From Alphaproteobacteria bacterium (lineage in GTDB: Bacteria > Pseudomonadota > Alphaproteobacteria > SMXP01): a stretch of DNA of 12,160 nt. The DNA is taken from assembly GCA_028280675.1 (NCBI GenBank), contig JANQLI010000376.1:1-12160 (forward strand), read 5' to 3'. The notes below the pieces were generated by a model. It had not been told where the DNA came from and did no database searches. It was given only the letters and a program-made list of their open reading frames with translations. Position 1 is the stretch's first letter. Each line of letters starts with the position of its first letter. This document shows, in pieces, positions 6,364-12,160 of this stretch. A program made the translations under genes and the position numbers.

Positions 6364-7982
6364 AGCAGGTCCGGTAGCCAAGTCGCGATCACCGGGAAGG
6401 CCGCTATCAGTCCGAGAGCAACAATCTGTATAACGACAAAGGGGATTGCGCCCTTATAAATTTGCGCCGTGCGTACATCATCCGGGGCGACACCGCGCAA
6501 GTAAAAAAGCGCAAAGCCGAAGGGCGGGGTCAGGAAAGATGTTTGCAAATTAATCGCCATCATCACGCCAAGCCACACAGGATCGACGCCCATCATGAGC
6601 AAAACCGGCGCAACAATTGGTACCACCACAAAGGTGATTTCAATAAAATCGAGAAAGAAGCCGAGCACAAACATGACGGCCATCACCACGACCATAGCGC
6701 CGACGACACCGCCTGGCATGTTGCTGAGAAAGTTATGAACGGTTTCGTCGCCGCCAAGACCGCGGAAGACCAAGCTAAACAGCGCCGCGCCAATGAGGAT
6801 CACAAACACCATGGAGCTGATCTCAGCAGTGCTTTTCATTACGTCCCGCAGGACGCCAGCGCCAAGTGTGCGTTTGATGCTGACCAACACACCCCAAACC
6901 ATGAGGGCAGAGAGTAAGAAAGCCAAGTAGATTGCGTTTTGCTCAATAGGTGTCATTGATTCACGGTTGAGACGCAGATCCACAAAGGTTGTGAGACCGA
7001 GAATACCGATGAGTGAGAGGGTGGCTAATACAATCGGCCATTTACCTGCCAAATCAGTGACCCGTAACACCTGAAAGACTGTGCTTTTGCAATCAGCATG
7101 GCCGCCATCTTTTCCATACAAGCGGTGCCCGGCTAGCAAAAGGGCTCCAACGGCGCCAATGGCGGCGGCTTCAGTTGGCGTCGCAATCCCACCAAGGATC
7201 GACCCTAAGACAGCCACGATGAGAAGAAGTGGCGGCAAAAGTGCATCGCGAATATCGCGATAAAGATTTTTGATTTCACCGAGCTCTGCAGCTGGGATGG
7301 CCGGGGATGAATGTGGCCGTGTCACAGCGGTAAAGATTTGATAGGCCATGTAAAGGCCAACGAGCATTAATCCTGGAAGAAGAGCGCCTGCAAAGAGATC
7401 GCCAACCGAGATCGTTTCCGGCGCAAACACGCCCTGTTCCAGTTGCGCGCTTTGATACGCATTAGAAATCACATCGCCCAATAAGACCAAAACAATAGAT
7501 GGCGGAATGATTTGCCCAAGTGTACCGGCCGCCGCAATGGAACCGCAAGCAAGGGATGTATCGTAGCCGCGCTTCAGCATCGTTGGCAGGGATAAAAGCC
7601 CCATGGTGACTACTGTTGCGCCGACAATTCCGGTGGATGCCGCAAGTAACGCGCCAACGATAGTCACTGATAAACCAAGCCCCCCGCGCAAGGTGCCAAA
7701 CAAACGCCCCATCGTTGTCAGTAAGTCCTCTGCAAGTTTGGAGCGTTCGAGCATCACGCCCATAAAGACAAACAAAGGCACAGCGATAAGCACTGGGTTT
7801 GTCATGGTCCCGAAGATGCGCTGGGGCAGGAGGCTGACAAAGGTGAAATCAAAAAAGCCAAAGGCCACGCCGATTGCCGCAAACAACAAAGCGACCCCAG
7901 CAAGCGTCAATGCAACGGGGTATCCCGCCAGGAAAAACACGCAGGCGATAGCGAACATCAAGATATCAATACCTATCCCCAT
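6357..7982 (-). CDS. dctM: TRAP transporter large permease (DctM type, TakM/FcbT3-like)
   Basis: This is the large membrane subunit of a tripartite ATP-independent periplasmic transporter, which carries substrate inward using a sodium gradient. The 541-residue protein has the DctM landmarks: GTLGQIIPPSI at 153-163, GGIATPTEAAAIGAVGALLL at 264-283, DFIEITFVVVPIVAPVLL at 445-462 and TSFLTPPFGFALFYLRGVAP at 481-500. It is about 100 residues longer than the roughly 425 of classical DctM. The extra part lies at about 285-375 and includes two more hydrophobic segments (about 314-334 and 349-368), as seen in the mannitol/chloroaromatic-type (FcbT3) branch. It is the last gene of the dctP-dctQ-dctM operon, 27 bases after dctQ. 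The start has a weak Shine-Dalgarno sequence (GGAAACCGGAACG region). Its stop overlaps the end of the convergent CPBP-like gene. Confidence 0.95.
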   Translation of the reverse strand: MGIGIDILMFAIACVFFLAGYPVALTLAGVALLFAAIGVAFGFFDFTFVSLLPQRIFGTMTNPVLIAVPLFVFMGVMLERSKLAEDLLTTMGRLFGTLRGGLGLSVTIVGALLAASTGIVGATVVTMGLLSLPTMLKRGYDTSLACGSIAAAGTLGQIIPPSIVLVLLGDVISNAYQSAQLEQGVFAPETISVGDLFAGALLPGLMLVGLYMAYQIFTAVTRPHSSPAIPAAELGEIKNLYRDIRDALLPPLLLIVAVLGSILGGIATPTEAAAIGAVGALLLAGHRLYGKDGGHADCKSTVFQVLRVTDLAGKWPIVLATLSLIGILGLTTFVDLRLNRESMTPIEQNAIYLAFLLSALMVWGVLVSIKRTLGAGVLRDVMKSTAEISSMVFVILIGAALFSLVFRGLGGDETVHNFLSNMPGGVVGAMVVVMAVMFVLGFFLDFIEITFVVVPIVAPVLLMMGVDPVWLGVMMAINLQTSFLTPPFGFALFYLRGVAPDDVRTAQIYKGAIPFVVIQIVALGLIAAFPVIATWLPDLLY

Positions 7983-8009
7983 GCGATAATTCGTTCCGGT
8001 TTCCTGTTT

Positions 8010-8669
8010 TTAGAAAGTTGGCGGTAACGCATCGGCATCAATGATCTTTTCTGAACGCCCGGTTAAGATGAAAGCAGAGCGGGTAGCCAGTGAAATCCCT
8101 TGCAAAATCATAAGAGCGGCAAATGCAAGAATGGCTGTTTTTAAAAGGTAGACCCCTTGGATACCACTGGTTTCTGTTGACCCTTCTCCGATCCGCCAAG
8201 ACAATTCAACATAAGGAAACGCCATAAACCAGATAATCGCCATCACGGGAAAAAGAAAAATATATGTCCCGAGAAAATTTGTCAGGGCTTTTTTTTCGAT
8301 GGATGACTCGCGGTAAAAAATATCAACGCGCACATGCCCATCATGGAGCAGCGTAAAGCCTGCTGCGAGCATAAATAAGGTGCCATGCATATAGGTGATG
8401 GATTCCTGCATCCAAATAAAATTGACGCCGAAGACATAGCGTTGCAGCACCACAATGGTTTGGACAAGAACCATGGCAAGCGCGAGCCACGCAACACCGC
8501 GGCCGATTTTTTCATTCAGGGTATCACTGAATGACGCGGCTATGTCTAGTATGGCTAAGATTATGAGGCTTTTGCGATTCAAAACCCGAACGGAAAGAAC
8601 ATAGATGAGGGGAAGCGCCATAAGGATACCAATAAGACTGATCGCAGCGATGGCAAGTGCGGATGTCAT
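8010..8669 (-). CDS. dctQ: TRAP transporter small permease (DctQ type)
   Basis: This is the small membrane subunit that pairs with DctM in the TRAP transporter. The 219-residue protein carries the family core LQRYVFGVNFIWMQESITYMHG at about 75-96, followed by LAAGFTLLHDGHVRVDIFY at 101-119. Likely membrane segments are at 58-76, 92-110, 130-152 and 172-196. A further N-terminal hydrophobic segment at 3-28 and a linker make it longer than the four-helix classical DctQ, in line with the FcbT2-like branch. The ATG start is supported by GAGGGGA just upstream on the minus strand (near 8676-8682). It sits 21 bases after dctP and 27 bases before dctM, so the three genes form one operon. Confidence 0.93.
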   Translation of the reverse strand: MTSALAIAAISLIGILMALPLIYVLSVRVLNRKSLIILAILDIAASFSDTLNEKIGRGVAWLALAMVLVQTIVVLQRYVFGVNFIWMQESITYMHGTLFMLAAGFTLLHDGHVRVDIFYRESSIEKKALTNFLGTYIFLFPVMAIIWFMAFPYVELSWRIGEGSTETSGIQGVYLLKTAILAFAALMILQGISLATRSAFILTGRSEKIIDADALPPTF

Positions 8670-8690
8670 TGTCAGTCCCCTCGAGTCGCC

Positions 8691-9818
8691 TTATCCCGCT
8701 TGGATGGGAAGGCGGCGTGCGGCCCAAAAACCTTCTTCAGAAATTTCTGACCAGGCAGCACCGTCTGTGCGGGCTTGTAAAAACCCTTGATAGATTTTCT
8801 GACTTAACTCATCGCCATCCCCGGCTTCCTTGACCACTTGCTCTGACACTTTCGCGATCTCGGCGAGAATTGCAGGCGGCATTTTGCGAAGCTTGACGCC
8901 ATGTTCTTCGGCCAGGGTGCGCAGGGATGCGGTGTTAAAGCGATTAAACTCTGCCAGGTTGCGGCTATTTTCAGCAGCGCAGGCATCCTGAATGATGCGT
9001 TTTTCTGATGTGCTGAGATCATTCCAGAGATCAAGGTTGATTCCAAGAGCAAGCGCCGAGCCTGGTTCATGAAAGCCTGGCCAATAGTAATATTTGGCAA
9101 CTTGATAAAAACCCATTGCAAGGTCATTCCATGGCCCGACCCATTCTGTGGCATCAATATTGCCCGATTGCAGACTTGTAAAAATCTCGCCGCCGGGAAG
9201 TGTCACGGCCGCTGCTCCGACACGGCGCATCACTTCACCGCCAAGACCTGGCATGCGTATCCTTAAGCCTTTCAGATCCTCCAGTGAGTTAATTTCATTT
9301 CGGAACCAGCCGCCCATTTGCACGCCGGTATTTCCAGCCATAAAGGCTTTGACGTTAAACGTCGCTGAGAGTTGATCCCAGAGTTCTTGACCGCCGCCGT
9401 AATAAATCCACGCCATGTGCTCATTGGCCGTCAACCCAAACGGCACGGCGGTGAAAAAATTGAAAGCTTGGCTTTTGCCTTGCCAATAATATTCAGCACC
9501 GTGATACATATCGGCCGCGCCTGTTGAAACGGCATCGAAGGAATCGAGCGCGCCAACAAGTTCGCCAGCGGCGAATACTTTGATCTTGATCCGTCCATCC
9601 GTCGCCTCTTCAACATTCTTTGAAACGCGCTCGGGCGCCATGCCGAGGCCTGGAAGATTTTTTGGCCAGGTGGTGACGAGTTTAAGCTCGCGCTTCTTTC
9701 CGAGGATAGAAGGGCCCTTGCTAGAATTACTGGCACTGGAATCGCCTGAATCGCAGGCTGTCAGTGCGGCTGCTCCAGCACTCACGGCTGCGGTTTTGAC
9801 AAACTTACGACGATCCAT
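8691..9818 (-). CDS. dctP: TRAP substrate-binding protein, TakP/FcbT1-like, with Tat signal and lipobox
   Basis: This is the periplasmic binding subunit that captures substrate and delivers it to DctQM. The 375-residue protein resembles TakP of Rhodobacter sphaeroides, a sodium-dependent 2-oxo acid binder, in several blocks: NTGVQMGGWFR at 163-173, GLRIRMPGLGG at 184-194, GNIDATEWVGP at 219-229 and YYYWPGFHEPG at 243-253. The counterparts of TakP ligand residues, as I recall them, are present (Q167, R188, E225, W226). A 2-oxo acid or related carboxylate is therefore the best guess, but not certain. The N-terminus DRRKFVK is a twin-arginine motif, followed by a hydrophobic stretch and a lipobox LTAC with C22, then a Ser-rich linker (about 24-39). 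This predicts a Tat-exported lipoprotein. The start has a strong Shine-Dalgarno sequence (GGAGGGG). It is the first gene of the operon. Confidence 0.94.
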   Translation of the reverse strand: MDRRKFVKTAAVSAGAAALTACDSGDSSASNSSKGPSILGKKRELKLVTTWPKNLPGLGMAPERVSKNVEEATDGRIKIKVFAAGELVGALDSFDAVSTGAADMYHGAEYYWQGKSQAFNFFTAVPFGLTANEHMAWIYYGGGQELWDQLSATFNVKAFMAGNTGVQMGGWFRNEINSLEDLKGLRIRMPGLGGEVMRRVGAAAVTLPGGEIFTSLQSGNIDATEWVGPWNDLAMGFYQVAKYYYWPGFHEPGSALALGINLDLWNDLSTSEKRIIQDACAAENSRNLAEFNRFNTASLRTLAEEHGVKLRKMPPAILAEIAKVSEQVVKEAGDGDELSQKIYQGFLQARTDGAAWSEISEEGFWAARRLPIQAG

Positions 9819-9862
9819 GAAAACATCCCCTCCAGCTCAGATGACCTCGCTCTTGCTGCTTA

Positions 9863-9883
9863 CCACATAGCATATCTACGTGG
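9863..9883. promoter_or_regulatory. Inverted repeat upstream of dctP, candidate operator or 5' UTR hairpin
   Basis: On the minus strand the arms CCACGTAG and CTATGTGG flank ATATG and form an 8-bp stem with one G-U pair. Flanking arms CTCGCT (9846-9851) and AGCGAG (9887-9892) extend the symmetry outward. The repeat lies 45 bases upstream of the dctP start within the 133-base gap after ate. It could be the binding site of a dimeric regulator of the TRAP operon or a leader hairpin. No regulator gene is adjacent, and I could not identify a convincing promoter in the gap. Confidence 0.35.
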
Positions 9884-9951
9884 CGAAGCGAGAGGTGTTT
9901 TCAGCATAAATGGCTAAAATGTAAGGCTTTTGTTGTTTTTCGCTACGTCAT

Positions 9952-10698
9952 TTAAGGCAAATCAAGGGGCACCCAGCCATCTGCGCTGAGCGCTTGGAGG
10001 GGCTTAAACCGGGCTTTGTATTCCATCTTCGGGGAATTGGCGACCCAATAGCCGAGATACACAAAGGCGAGGTCTTCTGCCAAGGTCCGTTCCACATGTT
10101 CGAGAACCATATAGGTTCCCAAACTGCGATCTGCATAATCCGGATCGAAGAAGCTGTACACCATGGACAGCCCATCCCCGAGCTTGTCGGTCAGCGAGAC
10201 AGCGATCAATTGCCCATCTGGGTGAGGCACCTCTTTTGAAGGGATGCGATATTCGACAAGATGTGTGCCGATACTGGTGTCTTCCACCATGGCCGCATAA
10301 TCCAATGCGGTCATATCGGCCATACCGCCATCGGCGTGACGCGAGTCAAGATAGGCGCGCAGGATGCCGAATTGTTCTTCTGTCGCAACGGGCGGGACGA
10401 CACCGGCATGCGTATCTTTATTACGGTTGCGGATGCGCCGCAGTGAACGGCCCCACTCAAAATCATCCGCAGCGATACGGACAGAGATGCAGGCCTGACA
10501 TTCCTCGCAGGCTGGTTTGTAGGCAATATTTTGACTGCGGCGGAAGCCAGCATGCGTCAGGGCGTCGTTTAATGGCACAGCGAGGTCGCCATGCAATTGG
10601 GTAAAGACTTTGCGTTCGAGTTTGCCCGCAAGATAGGGACATGGCGCAGGCACGGTGAGAAAGAATTGCGGGAATTTTGTGCCAAATTGTTCAGTCAA
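9952..10698 (-). CDS. bpt: Aminoacyl-tRNA-protein transferase (Ate/Bpt family)
   Basis: This enzyme transfers an amino acid from aminoacyl-tRNA to the N-terminus of proteins, marking them for ClpS/ClpAP degradation in the N-end rule pathway. Bacterial members characterised as Bpt move leucine to N-terminal Asp or Glu; many are annotated as arginyltransferases. The 248-residue protein shows the family pattern: PCPYLAGKLERKVFT at 19-33, FRRSQNIAYKPACEECQAC at 52-70 with C64, C67 and C70, MVYSFFDPDYADRSLGTYMV at 179-198, and YLGYWV then KMEYKARFKPLQ at 214-235. The start is TTG at 10698; no in-frame ATG lies just upstream, AAGG sits about 9 bases before it, and the distance to FFLT fits the family. 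Its position 64 bases after the SLC13 gene suggests possible co-transcription. Leucyl versus arginyl specificity cannot be read by eye. Confidence 0.92.
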   Translation of the reverse strand: MTEQFGTKFPQFFLTVPAPCPYLAGKLERKVFTQLHGDLAVPLNDALTHAGFRRSQNIAYKPACEECQACISVRIAADDFEWGRSLRRIRNRNKDTHAGVVPPVATEEQFGILRAYLDSRHADGGMADMTALDYAAMVEDTSIGTHLVEYRIPSKEVPHPDGQLIAVSLTDKLGDGLSMVYSFFDPDYADRSLGTYMVLEHVERTLAEDLAFVYLGYWVANSPKMEYKARFKPLQALSADGWVPLDLP

Positions 10699-10720
10699 GA
10701 GGACCTGCCTTGTTCTTCTT

Positions 10721-10750
10721 ATGATGCGGGCATCATGCGTTCGCCCGCAT
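10721..10750. repeat. Overlapping inverted repeats between the SLC13 gene and the Ate/Bpt gene
   Basis: Two alternative perfect inverted repeats overlap. ATGATGC-GG-GCATCAT occupies 10721-10736, and ATGCGGGC (10724-10731) pairs with GCCCGCAT (10743-10750) across an 11-base loop. They are mutually exclusive in a transcript. No T-run follows on either strand, so a classical intrinsic terminator is not supported. The site lies 23 bases upstream of the TTG start of the Ate/Bpt gene. Confidence 0.5.
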
Positions 10751-10762
10751 TATGCACAGAAT

Positions 10763-12160
10763 TTACCAAGAAAGTGCAAAATACCATGGTGCAAAAAAGG
10801 TGTACGTAATCCATACAATTAGAAGCAATGGTACACCAAGGCGCATATAATCGGCAAAGACATAATGGCCCGGCCCCATGACCAAAAGATTTGTTTGATA
10901 GGCAATGGGGGTAGCGAATGAGCAGTTCGCGGCGAAAATCACTGTGTAGACAAATATCAATGGGTCGATGCCGGTTTGTTGCGCGACGCTGACGCCGATG
11001 GGTGTCATCAACACCGCCGTTGCATTATTACTGAGAATATTCGTCATCCCAGCGACGAAGAGAAAAAACGCCGAGAGCAGGAGCGGCGCACTGGCGCCCT
11101 CAAGTGCGTTCACGAGCGTCATGGCGAGGAATTGCGCACCCCCTGTTTCCTGCAAGGCCAACCCAAGCGCAAGTGTTGTCCCAATCAACAGTAAGATGCG
11201 TTGATCGACAGCACGCGCAGCCTGGCGGATGTTCAGGCATTGTGTCATGACCATCAACGCCGCCCCTGTCACCGCAGCAACCGCGATATCGAGAAGAGAG
11301 GTGGCAGCGCAGAAAACGACTGCGCCAAAAATAAGACGTGCGCGATTCGCGTGACTTATTTGCGGCAGTTCCGTGGTTGACCATTCAAGGAGTAACACAT
11401 CGCGATTCGCTCTGAGGGCGGTGATGTCGCTGCGGTGGCCGAAGACTAGTAAAACATCCCCGGACTGTAAACGGATCTCATTCATTTGGGCGCGAATCAT
11501 GCGGCTGCGCCGTTGCACACCCAAGATGGCGCAATGTGTTTGATACTGAAAACCGATCTGCGCGAGCGTCCGTCCCACCATGCGCGAACCGGGCGCAACC
11601 ACGGCTTCAATAAGACTTAGACTATCGGTGGTCGATCTGCTTTCGCTGGTTTCAAATTCACCAATCATCCCGCCGACATATTCAGGGTGTTGTGACAGGA
11701 AGTCCGTCAGCGTTTTTCGGGTTGTCGCGACGATGACGGAATCTCCAACATGTAAACTGATGTCATCAAAGGGTGGCAGCATGCTCTCATCGCCGCGCTG
11801 CACCAAGCGGACTGTCATATCGGGCAGATCGGGAAACAGACCGGCGATAGCCTTCTTACCGATCATCGGATGGCCTGGGGTCAGGTCGATTTGGGCGATG
11901 AATTGTTTTCCGGCGCTATCGCTTTTGGCCTTATCGGCGCTTTCGCGTTTCGGCAGGAGAAAGGGCGCGACAACAATAAGGTAAAGCACGCCTGCACTGG
12001 CGAGAACCATCCCTGGGAGACTAAAATCAAAAAAGCCAATCGTTTCAAAACCGAGCTTGCGATACGAATCTGCGACGAGAAGATTAGTTGAGGACCCAAT
12101 GAGGGTGGTCATCCCAGCGAGAACGCAGACAAAGCTGAGTGGCATCATCACATAGGAGGG
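10763..12160 (-). CDS. SLC13-type anion transporter with two TrkA_C (RCK_C) domains, N-terminus beyond window
   Basis: This is an inner-membrane sodium-coupled transporter of the SLC13/DASS group in the ion transporter superfamily, of the type with a cytoplasmic RCK_C pair in the middle, as in E. coli YfbS. The frame runs open through the right edge (PSYVMMPLSF), so the first few membrane helices are missing. A GTG at 12151 is not the real start. Counting from that GTG, the first sodium-site loop is LIGSSTNLLV at 17-26, the RCK_C domains lie at about 80-155 and 175-256, and SNNATAVLMTPI at 374-385 precedes the second loop PIAYQTNLLVMGPGHY at 415-430. This two-loop pattern is the SLC13 inverted-topology signature. 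The substrate could be sulfate, a di- or tricarboxylate or another anion. The RCK_C domains suggest control by a small ligand. Confidence 0.92.
   Translation of the reverse strand, partial: PSYVMMPLSFVCVLAGMTTLIGSSTNLLVADSYRKLGFETIGFFDFSLPGMVLASAGVLYLIVVAPFLLPKRESADKAKSDSAGKQFIAQIDLTPGHPMIGKKAIAGLFPDLPDMTVRLVQRGDESMLPPFDDISLHVGDSVIVATTRKTLTDFLSQHPEYVGGMIGEFETSESRSTTDSLSLIEAVVAPGSRMVGRTLAQIGFQYQTHCAILGVQRRSRMIRAQMNEIRLQSGDVLLVFGHRSDITALRANRDVLLLEWSTTELPQISHANRARLIFGAVVFCAATSLLDIAVAAVTGAALMVMTQCLNIRQAARAVDQRILLLIGTTLALGLALQETGGAQFLAMTLVNALEGASAPLLLSAFFLFVAGMTNILSNNATAVLMTPIGVSVAQQTGIDPLIFVYTVIFAANCSFATPIAYQTNLLVMGPGHYVFADYMRLGVPLLLIVWITYTFFAPWYFALSW

Noticed and set aside
6462..6917. A plus-strand open frame of 151 codons opposite dctM
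   Set aside because: It is rich in His, Lys and Glu because it is the complement of hydrophobic membrane-segment codons. It has no ribosome binding site or domain.
1..12160. CRISPR array, tRNA or rRNA genes, insertion sequences, toxin-antitoxin or phage genes
   Set aside because: No regularly spaced direct repeats, tRNA-like cloverleaf, transposase or phage motifs were seen. Nearly all of the window is filled by recognisable chromosomal genes.

Overview
This is an ordinary-looking chromosomal segment from a Gram-negative, alphaproteobacterium-like organism with moderate GC content (by eye, near 50%). The assignment rests on the block rnc-era-recO-parC, an arrangement typical of alphaproteobacteria, on the ParC subtype (HPHGD followed by Q), on the short RecO that lacks a zinc-finger cysteine set, on a TakP-type TRAP transporter, and on intergenic hairpin repeats resembling those common in alphaproteobacterial genomes. 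The genus cannot be fixed from this window.

Left half, plus strand: the 3' part of rnc (RNase III, cut by the left edge), era (overlapping rnc by 4 bases), an 84-base paired-hairpin repeat, recO, parC (topoisomerase IV subunit A), and a RimJ/RimL-type GNAT acetyltransferase starting 5 bases after the parC stop. A second paired-hairpin repeat of about 160 bases (5412-5571) begins on the GNAT stop codon. It is followed by a multi-spanning membrane protein that resembles the CPBP (CAAX protease-like) family but has altered active-site motifs.

Right half, minus strand, read from right to left: an SLC13-type transporter with two TrkA_C (RCK_C) domains (start beyond the right edge), an Ate/Bpt aminoacyl-tRNA-protein transferase with a TTG start, and a complete three-gene TRAP transporter operon dctP-dctQ-dctM. 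The substrate-binding protein is closest to TakP/FcbT1-type proteins, so a 2-oxo acid or similar organic anion is the most likely substrate. It carries a twin-arginine signal that ends in a lipobox. The CPBP-like gene and dctM converge and overlap by 7 bases, with no room for a terminator between them.

Functionally the plus-strand genes are housekeeping (RNA processing, ribosome maturation, recombinational repair, chromosome decatenation). The minus-strand genes handle organic anion uptake and N-end-rule protein tagging. I found no CRISPR array, tRNA, rRNA, phage gene, transposase or defence system. The strongest unexplained signal is in the two intergenic repeat elements: each is an inverted pair of hairpins, and nearly all base differences between the two arms of each pair are compensatory, so pairing is preserved.
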